From UBA9410 sp963933065 (GTDB taxonomy: Bacteria > Actinomycetota > Acidimicrobiia > Acidimicrobiales > MedAcidi-G1): a stretch of DNA of 13,319 nt. The position numbers and the translations under genes are program-made. Below are positions 1 through 5,570 of the stretch, piece by piece. Under the pieces are notes generated by a model. That model was given only the letters and a program-made list of their open reading frames with translations, did not search any database and was not told the origin of the DNA. The stretch covers positions 1 to 13,319 of the forward strand of contig CAWVUB010000063.1 in assembly GCA_963933065.1 (NCBI GenBank). Reading direction: 5' to 3'. Each line of letters opens with the position of its first letter. Positions within the stretch are counted from its first letter, which is position 1.

Positions 1-122
1 GGTGGGATCGGCTCGCCCTCGTCGAGTTCGACGGCAGTCCAGTCGACACCATCGCATGCAAGAAAATGCCGCAGTTGTGCGGGGTGTTCGCAGTCGATGT
101 GTTGCAGTACCAGAAGGCGCAC
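1..122 (-). CDS. Class I glutamine amidotransferase-like protein, N-terminal 40 residues (runs off left edge)
   Basis: Only the first 40 codons are in the window. The reading begins (M/V)RLLVLQHIDCEHPAQ and continues through GVDWTAVELDEGEPIP. The opening hydrophobic strand followed by LQH and a later VELDEGEPIP is, from memory of the family, the usual N-terminus of stand-alone class I glutamine amidotransferases (GMP-synthase-amidotransferase-like). The catalytic Cys-His-Glu residues would lie outside the window, so activity cannot be judged. The chosen start is GTG at 122, with an AAGGG ribosome binding site about 6 bases upstream; a nearby ATG is in another frame. The gene reads away from the tRNA-Pro-like repeat and may be the host gene flanking the cassette region. 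The family call is recognition of an N-terminus only. Confidence 0.6.
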   Translation of the reverse strand, partial: MRLLVLQHIDCEHPAQLRHFLACDGVDWTAVELDEGEPIP

Positions 123-171
123 ATTTAGCCCTTACGTCGACGACCACGCCTAACCTGACGATTCTTACTTG

Positions 172-252
172 TCGGGCTGGGGAGATTTGAACTCCCGACC
201 TTCGGTCCCCCAGATCGATGCACCCCAAGCCGCTGACCTGCGCAAACACCCG
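172..252 (-). tRNA. Degenerate tRNA-Pro (anticodon GGG)-like sequence, copy 1
   Basis: Read on the minus strand, the 3' half is a textbook tRNA. It has anticodon loop CTGGGGG, a five-base variable region, a T-arm GGAG/CTCC-type stem with loop TTCAAAT, acceptor strand CAGCCCG and discriminator A. CCA is not encoded. The 5' half is recognisable but decayed. CGGGT at the acceptor start and GCGCAG at the D-stem have correct spacing, and CTTGG follows, but the D-loop is about 16 bases, roughly 8 too many. Acceptor positions 6-7 do not pair, and the anticodon stem has one mismatch (base 215). I regard it as a pseudo-tRNA or recombinant attachment relic rather than a working tRNA. Without the 5' half it would be just a tRNA 3' fragment. 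Confidence 0.5.
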
Positions 253-280
253 GAAACCGCCTGTGGCCTGCCTTTCTAGT

Positions 281-340
281 TGATCACTGGTTCGCGCTGG
301 TTCGCGTTGTTTCGCGACGTCTCGCGGCCTGTACGCGGCC
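281..340. repeat. Helically phased 10-bp repeats beside tRNA-like copy 1
   Basis: Plus-strand decamers begin TTCGCG at 291, 301 and 311, CTCGCG at 321 and GTACGCGG at 331, each exactly 10 bases after the last. The decamer at 281 (TGATCACTGG) shares the trailing CTGG. On the minus strand the unit reads CGCGAACCAG. The same periodic array exists in repeat copy 2. Ten-base spacing places each unit on the same face of the DNA helix, as expected for a cooperatively bound protein. Arm-type binding sites of tyrosine integrases are one known example, and a tRNA upstream activator is another. Which applies is not decided by the sequence. Confidence 0.65.
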
Positions 341-377
341 TAAAGGAAGGGCCTACTCGATGTTCACTTCGTCGAAC

Positions 378-1241
378 TCAGTCGGTCCTTGCGGCGACGC
401 GCTCGTAGTACTCGTCACCAAGGCAGTAGTCAACCTGTCGGCGGTTGTAGATACCGAGTGGCGGTTCCACCAACTCGAAGAAGTGCTGGTCCATGCTGGA
501 TGAATGGTGATAGGACCAACTGCGCTGGAAGTTGGATCTCAGGAACCGAGCATTCGCGGTTCGTCCGTCAACGACGATCAGCGTTCCCGGAGTGAGAAAG
601 TGTTCAATGGCCAAAATGTCTGCCGACATGGGCATCCGATCCGGATGCGCAGTCGTCAGGCCACGTAGCGACCCCTGGGGACTGAACTGGTCAGGACCAT
701 CGAGGTAGATCAGATCCGGGGCGATATTCGGGATCTCGTGGTAGTAGGTGCATAGCCGACCGTTAAAATCCGACACTTTGAGTGGACAGAAGTGAAGATG
801 GCACCGGTCCTTCAGATCAGATGGGAGTTGACTAGAAACCGATGTCATCCAAGGCTCGTTGTTTTCGACAGAGTGCAATTCAAACTGATTGGATCGACGG
901 AGTTCCGCTTCGACATACTTGGCATGAAGGTGCATGTTCTTTGTTAGCGCATCTGCGAACACGGTCGTCGATTTCCCGACTCCGAACTCCAGCACGGTTG
1001 TTACACGTCGCGAGAGCACTAAATAGTGGAGGCGGATTAGATCGTCCAGTTCAGCTTCGAAAGGCTCTGAGTTAGACGGACTTACTGAGTGATACGGCCC
1101 GTACTCCCTCTTCATCTCAATGTCGCCGTAGGCCCCAAGATCGATTCCGAAGAATTCATGGAGTGGGTGTTCGACAAGATGTGCGGAATAGTTGAGGCCG
1201 CCAAACAGAACTCCCTCAAGATTTAATTGGGACCCTGTCAC
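378..1241 (-). CDS. Class I SAM-dependent methyltransferase-like protein, cassette cargo
   Basis: A Rossmann-type methyltransferase motif I is seen in VLEFGVGKSTT, with the segment DLIYLDGPDQ later and a C-terminal GTLIVVDGRTANARFL strand. This strand order resembles small Methyltransf_24-like proteins found among surface-polysaccharide genes. Neither the substrate nor SAM binding is proven. The start chosen is GTG at 1241, because GGAAGG lies 7 bases upstream; a TTG five codons earlier (1256) keeps the frame and would give 292 residues. The gene is alone between the two 171-bp repeats. Sampled 60-base lines in it are about 47-55% GC, against about 65% in a sampled line of coxG, consistent with foreign origin. 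It could instead be an uncharacterised Rossmann-fold protein. Confidence 0.65.
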   Translation of the reverse strand: MTGSQLNLEGVLFGGLNYSAHLVEHPLHEFFGIDLGAYGDIEMKREYGPYHSVSPSNSEPFEAELDDLIRLHYLVLSRRVTTVLEFGVGKSTTVFADALTKNMHLHAKYVEAELRRSNQFELHSVENNEPWMTSVSSQLPSDLKDRCHLHFCPLKVSDFNGRLCTYYHEIPNIAPDLIYLDGPDQFSPQGSLRGLTTAHPDRMPMSADILAIEHFLTPGTLIVVDGRTANARFLRSNFQRSWSYHHSSSMDQHFFELVEPPLGIYNRRQVDYCLGDEYYERVAARTD

Positions 1242-1437
1242 GGTGTCACCTTCCAATGCCTATCATCGCCTCGTTGCTCAATAGGGCAGCCAACGATCCC
1301 ACAACCCGTGTTGTCGAAATCACTACCGTCGCCGCACCCCGAACTCATAGCCTCCGACATCGTTCCTTCTACAATTACCAGCGCGAACCCACCGTGCTCG
1401 AAGACTATCTCGCCAACACTCATAGCAAGAGAATCAT

Positions 1438-1521
1438 TGGTCGGGCTGGGGAGATTTGAACTCCCGACCTTCGGTCCCCCAGACCGATACACCCCAAGCC
1501 GCTGACCTGCGCAAACGCCCG
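1438..1521 (-). tRNA. Degenerate tRNA-Pro (anticodon GGG)-like sequence, copy 2
   Basis: This has the same architecture as the tRNA-like copy at 172-252. Here the anticodon stem is perfect (TCGGT paired with ACCGA around loop CTGGGGG) and a CCA is encoded at 1438-1440. The acceptor begins CGGGC but positions 6-7 (GT) fail to pair with the 3' strand. The D-stem can form GCGC/GTGT only with two wobble pairs, across an oversized loop of about 16 bases. The total is 84 bases with CCA, against the usual 76-77. The 3' half from the anticodon onward is entirely normal. Of the two copies this is the better tRNA candidate, but I still expect it to be non-functional or an attachment-site relic. Confidence 0.5.
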
Positions 1522-1610
1522 GAAACCGCCTCTGGCCTGCCTTTCTAGTTGATCACTGGTTCGTGATGGTTCGCACTGTTTCGCGACGTCTCGCGGCCTG
1601 TACGCGGCCT
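1440..1610 (-). repeat. 171-bp tRNA-linked direct repeat, copy 2
   Basis: This is the second copy of the repeat at 171-341, in the same orientation at an offset of exactly 1269 bases. The eight differences are at 215, 220, 248, 263, 295, 297, 306 and 307 of copy 1. Four of the eight fall in the 10-bp phased repeats, yet the phase is kept. To its left lies a spacer of about 196 bases (1242-1437) up to the methyltransferase-like gene, in which I see no gene. To its right, 12 bases away, is a possible C-terminal coding remnant and then the peroxiredoxin gene on the other strand. Confidence 0.85.
1550..1609. repeat. Helically phased 10-bp repeats beside tRNA-like copy 2
   Basis: This is the counterpart of 281-340. 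Decamers start at 1550, 1560 (TTCGTG), 1570 (TTCGCA), 1580 (TTCGCG), 1590 (CTCGCG) and 1600 (TACGCG core). Two units have drifted from the TTCGCG consensus, but the 10-base register and total length are identical to copy 1. Confidence 0.6.
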
Positions 1611-1621
1611 GCCTAAACGGC

Positions 1622-1792
1622 CTAGTCCTCGAAGGTCACTCCTGCGGCTTTCGGATCGAACCCCTTAGGCCATCTTGTGTTGCGGTCGGCCACTGTCCTG
1701 TCCAGGTTCGCCCTTCTGAGGTTTGGCCAAACCAGTTCATGCTGATAGATAGTTCGTACAATGGTCTCAATTCCAACGAGGAGAACTGAATG
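1622..1792 (-). pseudogene. Possible C-terminal coding remnant next to repeat copy 2
   Basis: A minus-strand frame is open from the peroxiredoxin start region to a TAG at 1622-1624. Its end reads TRWPKGFDPKAAGVTFED, with a balanced composition that looks protein-like. It has no upstream ATG, GTG or TTG giving more than a short peptide, so if real it is the tail of a truncated gene. It ends 12 bases from the 171-bp repeat, much as the methyltransferase-like gene ends 36 bases from copy 1. An open frame of under 60 codons can occur by chance, and I do not recognise the sequence. Confidence 0.22.
1734..1762 (+). promoter_or_regulatory. Candidate promoter for the peroxiredoxin gene
   Basis: A TACAAT box at 1757-1762 fits a -10 element, 27 bases before the ATG at 1790. 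The region 17 bases further upstream (AGTTCA, or TTCATG at shorter spacing) is only a poor -35. The gene has its own GAGGAG ribosome binding site, so a leadered transcript from here is consistent. Confidence 0.4.
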
Positions 1793-2422
1793 ACTCTAAG
1801 GCTTGGCGACCTTGCACCTGACTTCAACGTCGACACAACCCAAGGGCTGATTGATTTCCACTCTTGGAAGGCTGATTCCTGGGCCGTGCTGTTCTCTCAT
1901 CCCAAAGACTTCACGCCGGTCTGTACCACCGAGTTGGGCTATGCGGCCGGGCTGGCTGAGCAGTTCGCTGCCCGGAACGTAAAGGCCATCGGTCTATCTG
2001 TTGACTCGGTCACCGATCATTTGTCGTGGGCGACAGATATCGCTGAGACACAAGGCCAGGTGGTGAACTTCCCGATGATTGGTGATCCTGATCGGGTGGT
2101 GGCAAATCTCTACGACATGATCCACCCCAACGCCGACGACACACTGACTGTGCGTTCAGTGTTCGTGATCGATCCTGCAAACAAGATCAGGCTGACTCTT
2201 ACCTACCCGGCCTCCACAGGACGGAACTTTGATGAGATCCTGAGAGTCATTGACTCCTTACAACTCACCGACAGCTACAAAGTGGCCACCCCGGTGAACT
2301 GGACCAATGGAGATGACGTGATCATCATTCCCGCTGTCGACAACGAGCAGGCCGCCCAACTATTCCCCGATGGCTGGGACGAACAGAAGCCCTATCTCCG
2401 GGTAGTGCCCCAGCCCCGCTAG
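1790..2422 (+). CDS. 1-Cys peroxiredoxin (Prx6 type)
   Basis: The 210-residue protein has the peroxiredoxin core and the long C-terminal dimerisation arm of the Prx6 class. The peroxidatic motif is PKDFTPVCTTE, with Thr42 and Cys45. The conserved arginines are R122 in TVRSVFVIDP and R145 in ASTGRNFDE. The Prx6 tail is recognisable from TPVNW through FPDGW to the end. No resolving cysteine is evident, as expected for 1-Cys enzymes, which reduce H2O2 and alkyl hydroperoxides in the cytoplasm. ATG at 1790 has GAGGAG 6 bases upstream. It is the first gene right of the tRNA-linked repeats and is separated from the next gene by about 215 bases, so it is probably its own unit. A defence role beside an aerobic CO oxidation locus is plausible but unproven. 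Confidence 0.93.
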   Translation: MTLRLGDLAPDFNVDTTQGLIDFHSWKADSWAVLFSHPKDFTPVCTTELGYAAGLAEQFAARNVKAIGLSVDSVTDHLSWATDIAETQGQVVNFPMIGDPDRVVANLYDMIHPNADDTLTVRSVFVIDPANKIRLTLTYPASTGRNFDEILRVIDSLQLTDSYKVATPVNWTNGDDVIIIPAVDNEQAAQLFPDGWDEQKPYLRVVPQPR

Positions 2423-2624
2423 AGAAAAACTCCTCTTCGCATAGTTGACCAATCCGCCCCTGCGGGCAACTTCCTACTGACACTGACCATTCCTGTCTGC
2501 AGATAAAGACTTCCATGACAGGCAATACGCCCGAATCATCTCAACGACTCACACGCTCCATATCTCTCCGTTGAGAAGCCGGAAGCAAATCTTTAGTCAG
2601 ATCATCGGTCCTGACAGCACACAC

Positions 2625-2630
2625 TAAGTT
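2625..2630 (+). promoter_or_regulatory. Candidate -10 box for leaderless transcription of the MocA-like gene
   Basis: TAAGTT fits TANNNT and lies 7 bases before the ATG at 2638, where no Shine-Dalgarno sequence is present. No good -35 is visible. The remaining upstream region, 2423-2624, shows only weak inverted repeats. Confidence 0.35.
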
Positions 2631-2637
2631 GGCAAGC

Positions 2638-3246
2638 ATGGGAGATCTCGTCGGCATAGTCATGGGTGCAGGCAGCTCAAGACGGCTCGGACGGCCGAAA
2701 CAAACGCTTGCCTTCGGCGGTCAGACCCTGCTTTCACATGTCATGCGCGACATCGAAGAAGCACAGTCACTTACACGCGTTTACCTGGTACTCGGTGGCA
2801 ACTGCGAGGAGGCTGAAGACTCCCTCTCCCTCCAGCGCGCCCAAACGGTATACAACGATGCCTACGGCACGGGATGTGCGTCATCTCTACTCGCAGGTCT
2901 GGATGCCGCCGGCGAGTGCGATGGCGTCGTAATGCTGCTCGGCGACATGCCAGGCGTTACCGCAGAGACCATCGACGCCGTTGTCGAGACTTGGAAGCAA
3001 TCTCCCTCGTGGGCCGCCGTAACGAACTACCGAGGCGAGCTCGGCCATCCGTTTATATTTGGCGCCTCATATTTCGATGAGCTGCGTCAACTCCATGGAG
3101 ACAAGGCGGTATGGAAACTTGTGGATTCTGCGCCTGAGGGGCAACTAACGCGGGTGCCAGTCGACAAACCCCTGCCACGCGACATCGATACATGGGACGA
3201 TTACGAAACGGCATGCACGATGTTCAACTTTCCGGTTATCGACTAA
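2638..3246 (+). CDS. MobA/MocA-like molybdenum cofactor nucleotidyltransferase
   Basis: The 202-residue protein is of the NTP-transferase family. The nucleotide-binding signature GAGSSRRLGRPK is at residues 10-21, the metal-binding LLGDMPG near 100-106, and the substrate-loop motif GHPFIF near 136-141. The length and motifs match MocA, which joins CTP to molybdopterin to form the MCD cofactor used by CODH and other molybdenum hydroxylases. MobA (GTP) cannot be excluded by eye. The neighbouring XdhC and cox genes favour the CTP role. ATG at 2638 was chosen over an in-frame TTG at 2629; neither has a ribosome binding site, and a TANNNT box just upstream suggests a leaderless start. Confidence 0.88.
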   Translation: MGDLVGIVMGAGSSRRLGRPKQTLAFGGQTLLSHVMRDIEEAQSLTRVYLVLGGNCEEAEDSLSLQRAQTVYNDAYGTGCASSLLAGLDAAGECDGVVMLLGDMPGVTAETIDAVVETWKQSPSWAAVTNYRGELGHPFIFGASYFDELRQLHGDKAVWKLVDSAPEGQLTRVPVDKPLPRDIDTWDDYETACTMFNFPVID

Positions 3247-3322
3247 GCACATTCGCAGCGATAGCCGGCCCCCTCGGCCGCGACTTCTCTGGGTCCAGCT
3301 AGCCGATTACTTGAAACACCAT

Positions 3323-3341
3323 CAGATCACTTACTGATCTG
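3323..3341. other. Perfect 7-bp inverted repeat upstream of the first XdhC gene
   Basis: CAGATCA and TGATCTG flank the 5-base loop CTTAC. A second, GC-rich inverted repeat (CGGCC, loop CCCTC, GGCCG) lies at 3266-3280, just after the MocA-like stop. Neither is followed by a T-run, so intrinsic termination is doubtful. The 3323-3341 repeat is 29 bases before a possible -10 box and could be an operator. Confidence 0.4.
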
Positions 3342-3370
3342 CCGACGGCCGACCCTGTGAATCCGATGGT

Positions 3371-3376
3371 TACGAT
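3371..3376 (+). promoter_or_regulatory. Candidate -10 box for leaderless transcription of the first XdhC gene
   Basis: TACGAT fits TANNNT and is followed by 6 bases and the ATG at 3383. There is no ribosome binding site. CCGACC lies about 17 bases upstream as a weak -35-like element. Confidence 0.4.
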
Positions 3377-3382
3377 TTGGCC

Positions 3383-4297
3383 ATGTACGGCATCGCTCTG
3401 AGTGTCACCGCCTGCATTCGGGCGGGAACTCGCGTAGATCTGGCTTGGATAGTGGGTCAGCCTCAATCAGGGGCCTCAGACCCGTGCAAGGCCATGGCCA
3501 TTACACCAGGAGGAGGACGCCTCGGCTCCCTCGGATCCATAGCCCTAGAGGGTCAACTCGTTGAGCTGGCTGGCCTCCAGACCGGCGGAGGACGGTTGCT
3601 CAAAGCCGGTGTCGGATCTCCCAACGGTGAGGTCAATTCCGATCGGCCGGGAGCCGAAGCCAAATGCGCATTGGTTCCAGGATCGGCGATGCCAGACAGC
3701 CTCTGGAAACGGCTCCTCGACCGAGATCCCGTGTGCCTCGTGAGCCACCTGGATGGCGACACGATCACTGACACCAAGCTTTACACCGCCAGCACAATCT
3801 CTGAATCAGAAGATCGCATTCATCGCCTGTTTGATCGCAAGTCAAGCACCGCGGAGGTCGTCGGCGACACCCTGGTGACCATCCTCTGGCCAAGATCCAA
3901 CCTGGTGGTAGTTGGCGAGGAGGAAGCAGCCCAGCCTCTCTGCCTGATCGCCGGGACACTTGGTTGGGATACGACCGTCACCGACAACGCGAGCGAGGCT
4001 TCGGGCCTCATCGCCAGCCTCTCACCCATGGACAGCGTGGTTGTCATGGGCCACGACCTTGAGAGAACTGGAAGAGCTCTAGCAGCAGCCCTTGATAGCA
4101 AGGTGGGCTACATCGGAACTATTGGTTCTCATCGTTTACGAGAGACTCAAGCCGACTGGCTGGCATATCGAGGATTCACTGATCTGAGCCGCGTGGAGGG
4201 ACCCGCCGGGTTGGACATCGGAGCTCGAAATCCTGCCGAGATAGCAATATCAATTGTCGCAGAAATCGTGGCAAAGCAGACAGCACAGAAGGATTAG
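3383..4297 (+). CDS. XdhC/CoxI-family molybdenum hydroxylase maturation protein
   Basis: The 304-residue protein has the two XdhC parts. The N-terminal domain carries a divergent CKAMAITPGGGRLGSLGS segment. The C-terminal Rossmann domain begins LVVVGEEEAA near residue 174 and includes GYIGTIGSHR (about 242-251) and PAGLDIGARNPAEIA (about 274-288). Family members help insert the sulfurated molybdenum cofactor into hydroxylases, here most likely CODH. The Rossmann glycine loop is VGEEEA, lacking the usual GxGxxG, so nucleotide binding may be altered. ATG at 3383 is preferred over an in-frame TTG at 3377. This is the first of two XdhC-family genes in the window, and unlike the second it has no YHS domain. 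Confidence 0.88.
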   Translation: MYGIALSVTACIRAGTRVDLAWIVGQPQSGASDPCKAMAITPGGGRLGSLGSIALEGQLVELAGLQTGGGRLLKAGVGSPNGEVNSDRPGAEAKCALVPGSAMPDSLWKRLLDRDPVCLVSHLDGDTITDTKLYTASTISESEDRIHRLFDRKSSTAEVVGDTLVTILWPRSNLVVVGEEEAAQPLCLIAGTLGWDTTVTDNASEASGLIASLSPMDSVVVMGHDLERTGRALAAALDSKVGYIGTIGSHRLRETQADWLAYRGFTDLSRVEGPAGLDIGARNPAEIAISIVAEIVAKQTAQKD

Positions 4298-4307
4298 ATC
4301 TGCCCCT

Positions 4308-4331
4308 CGAGATGCGGGAGAGGGCATCTCG
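4308..4331. other. 8-bp hairpin between the first XdhC gene and the small acidic protein gene
   Basis: CGAGATGC and GCATCTCG form a perfect 8-bp stem around an 8-base purine loop, 10 bases after the XdhC stop. No T-run follows. It could limit read-through or stabilise the upstream mRNA's 3' end. Confidence 0.45.
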
Positions 4332-4387
4332 CCTGTAGATTGGGCCGAGGCAGAATCTCGCTAAAGGCAGACCACGGGAGGCTTCAA

Positions 4388-4648
4388 GTGACGCTTGGAT
4401 TCGACGACACCGACCATGTGGATCAGGCTGAGTGGGTTGAGGAAGAGGGAACTGCCGTCGGTGTCGACGAGGATTGCAGTCCAACTCGGGTGTGCCGCAA
4501 CGCACGTGACTTTAGTTTCGACGGGTTCACAGAGGAGGGTGGCGACCTACAGGCCGGCTGGCGTGACACGCTTGCTCGCGAGGGGAAATTGGGTGGATCA
4601 GCCGAGTCCATTCGCGATCTGGTACTCGGCCGCCCGCCATCAAGCTGA
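4388..4648 (+). CDS. Small acidic protein of unknown function (86 residues)
   Basis: I do not recognise this protein. It starts at GTG 4388, behind a strong GGGAGG ribosome binding site 6 bases upstream, which is the main reason to believe it is a gene. The N-terminal half is rich in Asp and Glu (FDDTDHVDQAEWVEEEGTAV); the C-terminal half looks helical (GWRDTLAREGKLGG, ending in a Pro-Ser tail). It has two cysteines, no membrane segment and no signal peptide. Its position between an XdhC gene and coxD would suit a small accessory protein of CODH maturation, but that is only context. An overlapping frame at 4395-4667 lacks a ribosome binding site and is less protein-like. Confidence 0.55.
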   Translation: MTLGFDDTDHVDQAEWVEEEGTAVGVDEDCSPTRVCRNARDFSFDGFTEEGGDLQAGWRDTLAREGKLGGSAESIRDLVLGRPPSS

Positions 4649-4664
4649 GATCAAAGCCAATGCC

Positions 4665-4670
4665 TAGAGT
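4665..4670 (+). promoter_or_regulatory. Candidate -10 box for leaderless transcription of coxD
   Basis: TAGAGT fits TANNNT and is followed by 6 bases and the GTG at 4677, the same geometry as at 3371-3383. No ribosome binding site precedes the GTG. No -35 element is evident. Confidence 0.35.
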
Positions 4671-4676
4671 CCGGCT

Positions 4677-5570
4677 GTGAACCACGAGGGCGGCGACCCA
4701 GATCACCAGGGCGTCAAGCAGTTAACCGACACGCTGCAAGGTGCTGGGTATCTGGCTGACCGTGGCCTTGCCACTGCCTTGTTTATCGCTCTCGAACTTG
4801 GCCGCCCACTCCTGTTGGAGGGTGAGGTCGGCGTCGGCAAGACCGAACTCGCTAAAGCGCTTTCCGAGATCTTTGACTGTCATCTGATCCGTCTCCAGTG
4901 CTACGAGGGAATCGACACGCATCAGGCTTTATACGAATGGGACTACGCCCGACAGATGCTGCACGTTCGCGCCCTGTCAGGAGACCAGGTTCAGGACACT
5001 GACGCCGTCAACAGACTCTTCAGCGCTGACTTTCTTCTCGAGCGACCTCTCCTAGAGGCGGTTCGGGCAGGGAACCAATGCGTCCTGCTAATAGACGAAA
5101 TTGATCGTGCTGACGACGAATTCGAGGCATTCCTTCTCGAGTTGCTGTCGGACTTTCAGGTCACCATTCCTGAGGTCGGAACTATCCAAGCCGAGTCACC
5201 ACCAATAGTCATCCTCACCTCAAACCGAACCAGAGAACTCCACGACGCATTGAAGAGACGGTGCCTTTATCACTGGATTGACTACCCCACTGTCGACCAG
5301 GAGATAGCCATCGTTAAGGTCCGGTCTCCTGACGTTCCTGAAATACTGGCTCGCAAAGTAGTAACTGCCGTAAATCACCTGCGCAAAAGAGACCTGACGA
5401 AACCACCAGGAATCGCTGAAACCCTTGACTGGGTTGCAGCTCTAGCCGTAATCGGCTCTACGGATCTCGATGCCCAGAGTGCACGCGACACACTCGGGTC
5501 GGTCATAAAAGATCGAGACGACCTCACTGATGTCTCCAGCGATATCGACACAGTCGTGTCTCATGCATGA
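4677..5570 (+). CDS. coxD: CoxD, MoxR-type AAA+ ATPase for CODH maturation
   Basis: The 297-residue AAA+ protein is of the MoxR group. Walker A is GEVGVGKT at about residues 49-56, Walker B is VLLIDE at about 136-141, sensor 1 is ILTSNRTREL near 179-188, and the arginine-finger region ALKRRC follows. CoxD is known from Oligotropha (Afipia) carboxidovorans as an ATPase needed to assemble the copper-sulfur bridge of the Mo-Cu active site, working with VWA partner CoxE. The next gene is that partner, and the two overlap by 8 bases, indicating translational coupling. GTG 4677 is the natural start but has no ribosome binding site. MoxR proteins also occur elsewhere; the surrounding cox genes decide the name. 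Confidence 0.92.
   Translation: MNHEGGDPDHQGVKQLTDTLQGAGYLADRGLATALFIALELGRPLLLEGEVGVGKTELAKALSEIFDCHLIRLQCYEGIDTHQALYEWDYARQMLHVRALSGDQVQDTDAVNRLFSADFLLERPLLEAVRAGNQCVLLIDEIDRADDEFEAFLLELLSDFQVTIPEVGTIQAESPPIVILTSNRTRELHDALKRRCLYHWIDYPTVDQEIAIVKVRSPDVPEILARKVVTAVNHLRKRDLTKPPGIAETLDWVAALAVIGSTDLDAQSARDTLGSVIKDRDDLTDVSSDIDTVVSHA

Larger units (their letters stand above)
171..341 (-). repeat. 171-bp tRNA-linked direct repeat, copy 1
   Basis: This matches 1440-1610 without any gap and with 8 mismatches (about 95%). One edge coincides with the 3' end (discriminator base) of the tRNA-Pro-like sequence. The other edge lies about 90 bases upstream of the tRNA 5' end and 36 bases beyond the stop of the methyltransferase-like gene. 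The repeat therefore consists of a tRNA-like segment and a flank with 10-bp phased repeats. A repeat ending exactly at a tRNA 3' end is the usual outcome of site-specific integration into a tRNA gene, so the pair may be attachment-type sites. That role is inferred; no integrase is visible. Confidence 0.85.

Noticed and set aside
2..190. Plus-strand open frame at the left edge
   Set aside because: Arg/Ser-rich shadow of the minus-strand amidotransferase N-terminus, running into the tRNA-like sequence. A third plus frame (3-128) looks protein-like, but the minus frame has a start, a ribosome binding site and a family-like N-terminus.
1227..1505. Overlapping plus- and minus-strand open frames across the spacer and tRNA-like copy 2
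   Set aside because: Their ends translate the tRNA sequence itself (for example VGSSNLPSPTN on the minus strand), lack ribosome binding sites and overlap each other, so they are shadows.
2425..2480. Inverted repeat after the peroxiredoxin gene (CCGC, loop CCCT, GCGG) as a terminator
   Set aside because: Four base pairs and no T-run; indistinguishable from chance.
4176..4505. 109-residue minus-strand frame over the end of the first XdhC gene and the small acidic gene
   Set aside because: Arg/Pro-rich shadow without a ribosome binding site, overlapping two better-supported plus-strand genes.
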